This document shows positions 40,263 to 48,746 of a DNA stretch of 64,000 nucleotides, piece after piece. Origin of the DNA: Tritrichomonas musculus (Eukaryota; Parabasalia; Tritrichomonadida; Tritrichomonadidae); the NCBI GenBank assembly GCA_039105265.1, contig JAPFFF010000002.1, forward strand, positions 372,001-436,000, in the 5' to 3' direction. Position 1 is the stretch's first letter, and each line of letters opens with the position of its first letter. Under the pieces are notes generated by a model. It made no database searches. It had not been told where the DNA came from and was given only the letters and a program-made list of their open reading frames with translations. The position numbers were made by a program, and so were the translations under genes.

Positions 40263-41927
40263 ATGAGTTCTCGTTATTACTATAGAAAAGATACCAAATC
40301 ATTTGTTATTGAACAAATCAGGTATATCAATAATGAACTTCAATTAAAACCTCGATTATCAACATCTAAACCTAGTGATTATGATGTTAAACATTTCCAA
40401 TCAATCTTAGAAAACTATCTAACTTCATTCGGTTTTAGAGAACATGAAGGTGATAGAATCAATGACATATCAATATTAGCTTTCGTCAATAGAATGAAAA
40501 GAGAAGCAGAAGAACAAGAAGAAGAGGAGGAAGAGGAACAATTTGAAGAAGAAGAACAAGATGATGAACAAAAACTAAAACAAAAACAAATCGAGGACAA
40601 TATTAAAATAGCTCATGATGCACTCAACAAAGCCCTTCAATTAATTAAATCTGAAAATATATTATTGAGACCATTACCACCAAAGACAAACAAACAGCCA
40701 CAACGATATGAAGACATTCGATTCAACAATGAAAATGCTGAATTAATTGAATACCTCAAAAAGTTTAGCTATAAAGGTGTTCATTCAAAACATGATTCAT
40801 ATTTCATAATCAATGAACCTGAAAACTTTGATGAAGCCGTCAAAGCATGCAGTCATTTCATTGACCAATTCCCAAATGATAGTGAAAAGGTTGAACGATT
40901 AGATGAAGACAGCAAAGAACCAATAAAAATATATTACAAAAACGGAGTTTCATCAATTGAAGACATCAATGAATATTTAACTGAAACTGTATTTCAACAA
41001 GAAGTGAAACCGTTCAAAATATATTTTCAATTGACTGGTATATTTGAAATACCCCCTAAGAATGAAAACGAAAGATATACATATGAGGCAAGTGATATCA
41101 AATGGAAGAACTATAAAGCATCAGTACCAATAATTGTTAGAGAGAATAAAGATATTGACAAAGTTAAACTGTATATTGAATCAAAAATACATGAATATGA
41201 AACCACTACTTCAAACATCAAATTGTGTATCGTTTGGTCTGTTTCGTTTACAATCTCACGAGTTGTTAAGATAACGGGTAAGATTGATGAAGTTTCAGAA
41301 TTGTTTGGCAAAAATAAATATATCATTATTGATAACGTTGATGATTGTTTGTGTTGGTATCGATTTCTTGCTTGTTGTTTGAATAAAGAATTAATGAAAA
41401 GACCTTTTACAATCTCAGACCGAACAGCAGCAGCAAAGAAAATATTATGTGATGAACACGGTTTGAGCTATACAAAGAAACCTTCAAAAGAAGCAAAACA
41501 ATTAATCAACTCGTTCAAAGGAATCACGATTGAAGAAATGAAAGAATCAGCCAAGAATCATAACATCAATGTCAACATCTATGAATACAACCAAACTGAA
41601 ACAGATAAAAAAGGCTTTTTCGATTTACAAGACCAATGGCATAACACAGACGAATCAAACAAAACGTTTTCAGCCCTGTTGTATTCAAAGGATAAGATAC
41701 TTCACATAATGTACATCATCAACGCTGAAGCATTAACAAATATTCATATTTGTCCTCATTGTGGTTCATACATTCACAAAGGAAATCACAATATTGACAG
41801 ATTCAACAGACATGTAGATAAATGTGATGGCAAATTCAAAAAAGGATTTCATTCCTTCACGAGAAGCTTTACCATATTGTCCACACATTTTAAACAATCC
41901 TGTTTATTTGTATTGTCTTTCATATGA
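40263..41927 (+). CDS. polB: polB, N-terminal part (frame before the frameshift, 554 codons)
   Basis: This frame carries the N-terminal extension of the Maverick protein-primed DNA polymerase. It has a glutamate-rich stretch near residues 80-110, a segment IIIDNVDDCLCWYRFLACCLN near 360 that resembles the Asp/Asn-Cys box of OTU-like or papain-like peptidases, a later histidine (KDKILHIMYIINAEAL), and a C2HC zinc finger CPHCGSYIH...FNRHVDKC near 500-520. The same layout (DNCFVYACIQSG, then KGHFMIDN) is seen in the second polB at 58764-60665. After a run of six A residues at 41838-41843 the meaningful frame continues one base later in the next entry, and this frame ends in 28 codons of nonsense. 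A peptidase function for the extension is inference. Confidence 0.85.
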   Translation: MSSRYYYRKDTKSFVIEQIRYINNELQLKPRLSTSKPSDYDVKHFQSILENYLTSFGFREHEGDRINDISILAFVNRMKREAEEQEEEEEEEQFEEEEQDDEQKLKQKQIEDNIKIAHDALNKALQLIKSENILLRPLPPKTNKQPQRYEDIRFNNENAELIEYLKKFSYKGVHSKHDSYFIINEPENFDEAVKACSHFIDQFPNDSEKVERLDEDSKEPIKIYYKNGVSSIEDINEYLTETVFQQEVKPFKIYFQLTGIFEIPPKNENERYTYEASDIKWKNYKASVPIIVRENKDIDKVKLYIESKIHEYETTTSNIKLCIVWSVSFTISRVVKITGKIDEVSELFGKNKYIIIDNVDDCLCWYRFLACCLNKELMKRPFTISDRTAAAKKILCDEHGLSYTKKPSKEAKQLINSFKGITIEEMKESAKNHNINVNIYEYNQTETDKKGFFDLQDQWHNTDESNKTFSALLYSKDKILHIMYIINAEALTNIHICPHCGSYIHKGNHNIDRFNRHVDKCDGKFKKGFHSFTRSFTILSTHFKQSCLFVLSFI

Positions 41928-44871
41928 ACTTGAATGGAAGCCAACAATTCATTATATCACTTATGATTTTGAAACAATGGAGCAAAAGATTGAAAAGAAA
42001 GTCAGTGATAAATCTGTTATCAATTCTCGATTGATTCCTTTGAGTGTTTCATCATGTGTGAAGCTTGATAAAGGTTTGATAACAAAGAACTTTGATATAC
42101 GAACAAATGAATTCATTGCCAAATGGATTGACTGGTTATTTGTTGTTGGCTGTGATGTGTATGTTGATAAATTGAATCATTTGAAGAGCTTTATTAAAGG
42201 TAAATCGGAAGAAGAACTCAATAAAATAGATTCATCATTGAAAACAATAACAGTGTTCGGTTTTAATTCATCACGATTTGATTCAAACTTATTCAAAGAG
42301 CAATTGATTAAAAATCATTGGTCAATCGATAGCGGAATGATTGGAACTGCTACATCATTGAAACAATTCATATTGAAGTCATCAAAGTACCCTATTCGAT
42401 TGAGGTTCATTGATGCACAAGCATTTGTTGCTGGAGGAACACTCAAACAGTTTGGAATCGATTTTGGCGGTATATCTAACAGTTCGAAAGGTGTCTTTCC
42501 TTATGAAGCAATCAACAGTGATAATTATAATGAAGTGTTGTCAAAGAGTGAACCATTCAAATATGAAGACTTTTACAGTTATCTCAATCAAAAGAATCCA
42601 TTAACGAAAGCTGATTATGAAGAGTATTTGATTGATTCAAAGAGGTTTGCAACACGTTGGGATTATTTGTTATCATACAATGACAATGATGTTGAAATGA
42701 TGATTAAACCGATTGATAATCTTATTCAAATGAATGCTGAATATAAAGTTGATTTGATTAGCAATCTTTCATTGTCAAAGAACGCATCATGTATCAAATA
42801 TGCTCTTGCTTACAAAGATTTCAACCCTAAGAACGACTATGAAATCATAAACAAATCAAATACTTTTAAACCAACAATGAAATGGTGGTTAAATAAATGT
42901 GATAACTATCGAAAGCAAGACATGAAGCACAATTTTTGCTTGCAAAAAGGAGATTCATCGACCCAGAAGCTGCGAACACTCGCTGCCTCCGACGAACGGA
43001 GGACGAAAGAAAATAAAAGGGATTTAACAAAATGTGTTAGTGAAAAAGATTTTGATGCATTCATGAAATTGTATGAATCAAATGAAACAGGTAAATGTCA
43101 TTTGTGTGGTGAACACTTTACTTACAACAACAAACCAACACTTGACAGAATAGATAACAACAAAGGACATCAGATTGATAACTGTTTACTTGCTTGTGCT
43201 GAATGTAATCGTTTGAGACAACGTGATGACGACAAGATAACAAGAACCAAAATACAATTGAAGAAATTCTGCAAGCTCCATCACCTGCCAACACTCATAA
43301 CTGATGAAAAAGAATACTACAATTTGAGAGAGAACATAACGGGAGGATTATCAAATGTACTTCATCGAGTGAACATCAGAGGTCAAACATTAATCAATAA
43401 ACTCAAATATGATGCCGTTAATGACAGAATCATTAGCTATGACACTTCAAACATAGTTTCACACGTTGCTGGTATTGATTTCAATTCATTGTATCCTTCA
43501 TCATTCAGTTCAGTAAAACATTCATTTAATCCTTATCACGGAGGAATCATGTACATGCCTGGTTCATTTATAAAACGCTTTGATGTTTATGATGAAGATG
43601 GAAACAAGAATGAAAAGGTATTTAATTCTGCAATGAATATCATTCAATCAAAGAAACGATTTGATGCAAACCCTGAGTTTATATTCAAAGCTGAAGTCAA
43701 ATTGAGATGTCCAAAGAATAAAATCAATGATTTGATTAACTTTCCCCCTGTGTTTAGAAATATCAATATAATGAATGATGAACAAACGATTGGAAGTTAT
43801 ATGTACAAATACATGAAAGACAATAAACTGAATTCAGCCGATAAAGAAACAAGAAAGCTGACAATGTTGCTTGATACATGCGGTACATTTATGACGTTCT
43901 CGAATTACCTTTTATGGTTTTTAATTGATCACGGACTTATAGTTGATGACATTAAGAGCTTGAGTTTATACGAGGCTCATGACGGATTCAATCAATTTGT
44001 TTGTGAGTTTATGAAGAAGCGTCAAGATATATTGTCAGGAAAGGCACACGGGAACGAAAAGTTTTACAAGATTAGCATGAACGGATCTTACGGATATGAC
44101 GGTATGAATTCAGAGAACTTCAATAAAGTCAGAATTGTTGATAAAAATAAAGCCTTTCAATTGATTGCATCCGATACTTATCGCAATGGATGTAAATTGT
44201 CAAATGATTGTTATTTGATACAATCACAACCACATTCATTCAAATGCACTACATGTCTTCAGGAATCATTCTGGACATTAGACAATGCGAAATATTGGTA
44301 TTTAACTTTCCTTTATGACTTTCTATACAAATGCATTGACATGAATAAGATTCATTTCAACTCAGTCGATACAGATAGTCTTTACATGTCTATCGCTGGT
44401 GATATGAATAAACCGATTGACCAGTTGTTTGATTACGTCATCAAAGACAAATCATTTTATGATAAACACATTTATAGCTTTATGCCAAATCCTGCAATCA
44501 ATGATGTATATGATGAGAAAAAGATTCTCGGTTGTTGTGTTGAGAAGTTTGGAGCAAATCAAGTTGCTTTATGTGCCAAGTGTTATACGATTTGGTCAGA
44601 TGACAAAACAATTTCATTAAAGCTCAAAGGTGTTTCATTGAAGAAGAACAACATCAAATCAAGTGATTACAAAAATGTCATTGAAAAGCAATCAGTAATG
44701 AAAGGCAAAAACATAAACCTTCAAATGAATTCACAACTGATGAGTAAAATAACTGTAATCAAAAATGCATTAACAGCAGCACATTCAAAAATGTTGGTAT
44801 TATCAAATCATTGTTGTTGTCCTTATGTCAATGGTTTCACTGCAAAGGATTATTTCATTGAGAATCATTAA
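41827..44871 (+). CDS. polB: polB, exonuclease and polymerase part with embedded HNH module (about 1014 codons)
   Basis: Family B protein-primed DNA polymerase. Positions are in this frame. Exo I is ITYDFETME (45-53). Exo II is GFNSSRFDSNLF (146-157). Exo III is YLLSYNDNDV (281-290). Polymerase motif A is GIDFNSLYPSSF (550-561), motif B is KISMNGSYGYDG (749-760) and motif C is VDTDSLYMS (848-856). All catalytic acids are kept. Between Exo III and motif A lies an HNH nuclease module (about 424-462): CHLCGEHF, then LDRIDNNKGHQIDNCLLACAECN, with both zinc-binding CxxC pairs. The ATG lies within the overlap with the upstream frame; real translation would need the two frames joined, which here requires a +1 shift at 41838-41844. 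It would replicate the element from protein-capped ends. Confidence 0.93.
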   Translation: MANSKKDFIPSREALPYCPHILNNPVYLYCLSYELEWKPTIHYITYDFETMEQKIEKKVSDKSVINSRLIPLSVSSCVKLDKGLITKNFDIRTNEFIAKWIDWLFVVGCDVYVDKLNHLKSFIKGKSEEELNKIDSSLKTITVFGFNSSRFDSNLFKEQLIKNHWSIDSGMIGTATSLKQFILKSSKYPIRLRFIDAQAFVAGGTLKQFGIDFGGISNSSKGVFPYEAINSDNYNEVLSKSEPFKYEDFYSYLNQKNPLTKADYEEYLIDSKRFATRWDYLLSYNDNDVEMMIKPIDNLIQMNAEYKVDLISNLSLSKNASCIKYALAYKDFNPKNDYEIINKSNTFKPTMKWWLNKCDNYRKQDMKHNFCLQKGDSSTQKLRTLAASDERRTKENKRDLTKCVSEKDFDAFMKLYESNETGKCHLCGEHFTYNNKPTLDRIDNNKGHQIDNCLLACAECNRLRQRDDDKITRTKIQLKKFCKLHHLPTLITDEKEYYNLRENITGGLSNVLHRVNIRGQTLINKLKYDAVNDRIISYDTSNIVSHVAGIDFNSLYPSSFSSVKHSFNPYHGGIMYMPGSFIKRFDVYDEDGNKNEKVFNSAMNIIQSKKRFDANPEFIFKAEVKLRCPKNKINDLINFPPVFRNINIMNDEQTIGSYMYKYMKDNKLNSADKETRKLTMLLDTCGTFMTFSNYLLWFLIDHGLIVDDIKSLSLYEAHDGFNQFVCEFMKKRQDILSGKAHGNEKFYKISMNGSYGYDGMNSENFNKVRIVDKNKAFQLIASDTYRNGCKLSNDCYLIQSQPHSFKCTTCLQESFWTLDNAKYWYLTFLYDFLYKCIDMNKIHFNSVDTDSLYMSIAGDMNKPIDQLFDYVIKDKSFYDKHIYSFMPNPAINDVYDEKKILGCCVEKFGANQVALCAKCYTIWSDDKTISLKLKGVSLKKNNIKSSDYKNVIEKQSVMKGKNINLQMNSQLMSKITVIKNALTAAHSKMLVLSNHCCCPYVNGFTAKDYFIENH

Positions 44872-44926
44872 ACAATTAATTTAATGATTTTATTTTAAAA
44901 AATCAATTTTTTTATTTTTGTTATAA

Positions 44927-45565
44927 ATGAGTCAACCAACTGAACAAACACAAATTGAAAATGCTGAAGCTGAATTTGAACCTTTGAAAGGTTTTGAAAG
45001 TGATTATGAAATTCAAACAACTTTCCCTTATAACATCAAGAATAAGAAAACAGGAAAAATAATAGCTGAAGGTGAATACAGACAAAATGTTTATCCGTGT
45101 GTAAACCTAAATAACAAAATATATTATAAACATATTCTTGTAGCAAAGCAATTTATTGAAAACCCTAATAATCTACCACAAGTCGACCATAAGAATAGAA
45201 TCAAAACTGATTATCATCTTGATAATTTACGATTTGTATCAAGTTCAGAGAATAATAAAAATAAATCAAATTATAAAGGTATTCAATATGAATTCATTGA
45301 TGACATACCTGATGATGCAATTGTTATTGATTTCTATGAAACAAAGACAGAAAGGAAAGAATTTGAAGAAAACACATATTATTATTACCATGATGATACT
45401 AATAATGAAGACATTTTTTATGCAAAGATTACTGATAATATTTATAAAATTCTTCATATCAATACAAATAAATCAGGCAATGAATTTATTTCAATGAACG
45501 ATATAAATAATCAAAAAGTTAGCGTATATATTAATAGATTCAAACATCAACATGATTTGATTTGA
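44927..45565 (+). CDS. HNH endonuclease with NUMOD4-like N-terminus (212 aa)
   Basis: Residues about 19-60 (LKGFESDYEIQTTFPYNIKN) fit a NUMOD4 DNA-binding module of phage-type HNH homing endonucleases. Residues about 66-110 give the nuclease core: YKHILVAKQFIENPNNLPQ, then VDHKNRIKTDYHLDNLRFVS and SSENNKNK, with the D-H...N...H arrangement. The remaining 100 residues are acidic with tyrosines and have no recognised domain. It lies right after polB on the same strand, with TTTTTATTTTTG before the ATG. Such enzymes nick or cut DNA at specific sites, and in viruses they often spread selfishly. It could be a passenger of the element. Confidence 0.85.
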   Translation: MSQPTEQTQIENAEAEFEPLKGFESDYEIQTTFPYNIKNKKTGKIIAEGEYRQNVYPCVNLNNKIYYKHILVAKQFIENPNNLPQVDHKNRIKTDYHLDNLRFVSSSENNKNKSNYKGIQYEFIDDIPDDAIVIDFYETKTERKEFEENTYYYYHDDTNNEDIFYAKITDNIYKILHINTNKSGNEFISMNDINNQKVSVYINRFKHQHDLI

Positions 45566-45571
45566 TTTGAT

Positions 45572-48500
45572 TTACTCTTTGAATACAGCTAATGTTCTTT
45601 CATCAATGATACTTGTAATGATTCCAACAGTCATACGTTTTATTTTTGATGTTATTGCTGTCTCTCCTGAAAGAACTTTCAGCTTATTGTCTTCATTATC
45701 TATAAACACTTCATCCCCGATTGAATAACATGATGAATCATTAACTTTCAAAAGATAATCACCATGACTTGCGAATGTTATACATTTATTTTGTTCATCG
45801 ATTCTGACACATATACCGACATATTCTTTCCATGTTCCTGAAGTCTTGACACTACAAATACAATCAGTTGTATCATCAGCTGTTGAAGGTATCCATTCAT
45901 CACCGACATGTTTGTAAACCTTACCTGTCATATACACAGGAGAACCTATAACGAAATCACTAACAGAGTTCATTGATGATTCAATCGGTGAGTAATGTGT
46001 GATTGTATTTGAACCGTTTGATGTAATTGTACCTTTTACAACTAAATCTTTTTCAATAATTGTTTTATAAATTAAAGTAATATTTCTATCAACATTATTA
46101 AGATCATTATTTAAATGTTTACAAGTTATATAATTATAACCACCTATTGCTAATGTAACAAATTTATCACTATTATCAGTTCTACTATATCGTAATAATC
46201 CATAATTATCACTATTTAATACACCAAACCTAATAACACATTTATTATCATATGATGAGAAAACAGATAAAGTATTACTTGAAGTTGTACAATTAGCTGT
46301 CAACGCTCCATTAATAGTTGAATCACCTTCTTTGGGAACATATTTATTATCACATTCACTCTTCAGTGCATACTTCTCATCAACATATTTCGCCGAAGTA
46401 ATCATATTATCATTCACAGGTCGGATGCTGATTAATGTGATAGACGCATCATATATATTGGTCAGTGTATCGTCCGCGGCTCTCAATGAGACGACACGTG
46501 TACCTACACGAATATCTATCAATTCACTTGACTCTCCGCTGGTTGATTTGTATATGAGATTTGCACTCTTTCGTCCAGAATATTCGTATTCAGCTTCTTC
46601 ATATGATGCATCTTCGGCATTTCGTTTGAACTTCACGATAATATTTTTGGTTGTTAATACCCTTCTGATATATTCATCTGGGATTGCACAACCACTATCA
46701 TTCTGCGCACATTGAATTGTGAATCGTTCTGGACTTTCATCAACAACATTCGAGTCTTTGATAAATGGTGATTCGATTTGAGCTCTAATGAAATTATATG
46801 CTATTGGATTATTATTTCTATGTGCTGCAATATACGATACATATACAATTTGTCCATCATCATGACGCCATATTATTCTATCAATGCGTTTGCCATTGCT
46901 ATCATACCCGTCCATGCAATTAAAAGTGTTAGTAGAACCATTTGGTTTAAATACTACATCAATATGCATTATATCATCATCTTGATTATCACCCCAATTA
47001 ACATCAAATACCAAATGAACTCCAGCATTTGGTAGCTTAGGGGTAATATATGCACCCTCAGATAATTTTGCTGGATATTCAATATTCAATTCAGTGCCAT
47101 ATAACGCGGTACTCAACGCAGATTCATTAACCAAATCTGTTGGAATTGTTGGAATCTCTGTTTTCAATGCATACTTATCTAATTCATAAGCCAATTCATC
47201 CTCATCAACAAACTTCTCATCAGCTTGTGCACTAGTAAAATAAGCTGTCAGGTCAACATCTTTAATATCACTCTTCAATGCATATTTACCTTCGAGAAAT
47301 GCAAGATTAACAACACAGTTTTTGTTTGTTTCATCATAATCTTCATTTGCAATATAACAACTTATTACATTGATTCTGTGTTGGTTATCAAAATCATAAA
47401 CAACTCCGCAACTTGAACTCATTTCTAATGTTAATGCTATATTTTGAACACCATTATTTAAAACATAATCATTATTATTAATACTTGATATAGTGAATAT
47501 TCCTTTATATTTAATATTTTCATCAGTTTTATCATATCCATCAAATAACATTCCGTATTGTTCCCATTTTTCTAAATATTGGCTTGCATTAGTATAAAGA
47601 GCCGAAAGAGTATTAATACTATTACCTTCATCATAATATAATTCTAATTCTTGATTGAAAGTAATTGTTTTATCAATAATCTCTGGAATCTCACTTTTCA
47701 AAGCATACTTACCTTCTGCAACTGTTTTCGTTTCATACTTATCTAATTCATAAGCCAATTCATCCTCATCAACAAACTTCTCATCAGCTTGTGCGCTAGT
47801 ATAATACGGTGTCAAATCAACATCTTTAATATCACTCTTCAAAGCTAATTCATCATTTGTTTCTGCTAATGTTATTGTTATCGGAAGGTATTGATATTTA
47901 TCATAAATTGCTCCAGTAAATTCATCCCACACTAATTCAAAATACTCCCCTTCACTATCAAATCCTTCAGCTTCATGTTGTTTAACGTTATATTCATCAT
48001 CAGCATATAATTCATTTGTCTTAAATCTGATATCAAAATGGAATATATTACTACTATTGTCTACTTTATAACCAACCAAATGTGTTCCTTCTTTGAACGG
48101 TAAAACGTGAGATGTATCCATTCCGTTTTCTTCATATTCTTCTGGTACCGGACCTATATTAGGAAACATATATGTCTTGATTTCAATTGTGTATTCAGTT
48201 GATACATTCAAATTATCTCTCGTGATGTAATTCTTCAAATCATCTTTTGGAACATATCGTTCGGCACAATCATCCAAAGCCGATTGAAAACCTTCATTAA
48301 CTGCTATACTTGTTAAACACATTGATGCTTGAGCTGATAATGGTTTATCATCTTCAGCCATCAATTTCTGAAACATTTCGTCGGGTAATAGTTCTTTTAT
48401 GTTCAATTGTAGTTCATTATTTTTGAGTACTTCTGGTATTTCACTCTTCAGTGCATATCCTTTTAATGCTTCATTTATTTTTGTCGTCAACGATTCTTCA

Positions 48501-48724
48501 TTAATCAAGTCATCAGGTATATCAGTTGATAAAGCGTAATTGTTGATAACATAATCACGCAATCCGTTAACAGCTTCATTCAATTGTTCCTCTGTGATTC
48601 CGTGACCGTTCGATGAATCACCTTTGATAACATAATTATCGACATATCTTTTAATGTATTCGTTAATTAATCCGTCAATAGTATTTGTTTTTGTTATGTG
48701 TCCGCTCTGCTCAATCGTAAACAT
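45572..48724 (-). CDS. Modular fibre/spike-like protein (1050 aa)
   Basis: A long protein built from repeated short coiled-coil collars and beta-rich modules. The collar motif YALKSEIP / YALKSDI / YALKTEIP / ALKSEC recurs at least six times (about residues 91, 295, 343, 480, 525 and 787). The block SAQADEKFVDEDELAYELDK occurs twice almost exactly (near 310 and 495). The C-terminus (GSPVYMTGKVYKHVGDEWIPS...SYSIGDEVFIDNEDNKL) looks like the head or base domain of phage-type fibres. No signal peptide or membrane anchor. The likely role is a trimeric surface fibre on the virion, by analogy with phage tail fibres and adenovirus fibre. It is convergent with the HNH gene, 6 bases away. Confidence 0.7.
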   Translation of the reverse strand: MFTIEQSGHITKTNTIDGLINEYIKRYVDNYVIKGDSSNGHGITEEQLNEAVNGLRDYVINNYALSTDIPDDLINEESLTTKINEALKGYALKSEIPEVLKNNELQLNIKELLPDEMFQKLMAEDDKPLSAQASMCLTSIAVNEGFQSALDDCAERYVPKDDLKNYITRDNLNVSTEYTIEIKTYMFPNIGPVPEEYEENGMDTSHVLPFKEGTHLVGYKVDNSSNIFHFDIRFKTNELYADDEYNVKQHEAEGFDSEGEYFELVWDEFTGAIYDKYQYLPITITLAETNDELALKSDIKDVDLTPYYTSAQADEKFVDEDELAYELDKYETKTVAEGKYALKSEIPEIIDKTITFNQELELYYDEGNSINTLSALYTNASQYLEKWEQYGMLFDGYDKTDENIKYKGIFTISSINNNDYVLNNGVQNIALTLEMSSSCGVVYDFDNQHRINVISCYIANEDYDETNKNCVVNLAFLEGKYALKSDIKDVDLTAYFTSAQADEKFVDEDELAYELDKYALKTEIPTIPTDLVNESALSTALYGTELNIEYPAKLSEGAYITPKLPNAGVHLVFDVNWGDNQDDDIMHIDVVFKPNGSTNTFNCMDGYDSNGKRIDRIIWRHDDGQIVYVSYIAAHRNNNPIAYNFIRAQIESPFIKDSNVVDESPERFTIQCAQNDSGCAIPDEYIRRVLTTKNIIVKFKRNAEDASYEEAEYEYSGRKSANLIYKSTSGESSELIDIRVGTRVVSLRAADDTLTNIYDASITLISIRPVNDNMITSAKYVDEKYALKSECDNKYVPKEGDSTINGALTANCTTSSNTLSVFSSYDNKCVIRFGVLNSDNYGLLRYSRTDNSDKFVTLAIGGYNYITCKHLNNDLNNVDRNITLIYKTIIEKDLVVKGTITSNGSNTITHYSPIESSMNSVSDFVIGSPVYMTGKVYKHVGDEWIPSTADDTTDCICSVKTSGTWKEYVGICVRIDEQNKCITFASHGDYLLKVNDSSCYSIGDEVFIDNEDNKLKVLSGETAITSKIKRMTVGIITSIIDERTLAVFKE

Positions 48725-48746
48725 TCAATTTATTAGAAACTAAACA

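Noticed and set aside
42955-43400. Intein in polB
   Set aside because: The insert has an HNH nuclease but no splice-junction residues, and flanking polymerase sequence does not join cleanly at any Cys/Ser start and His-Asn end.
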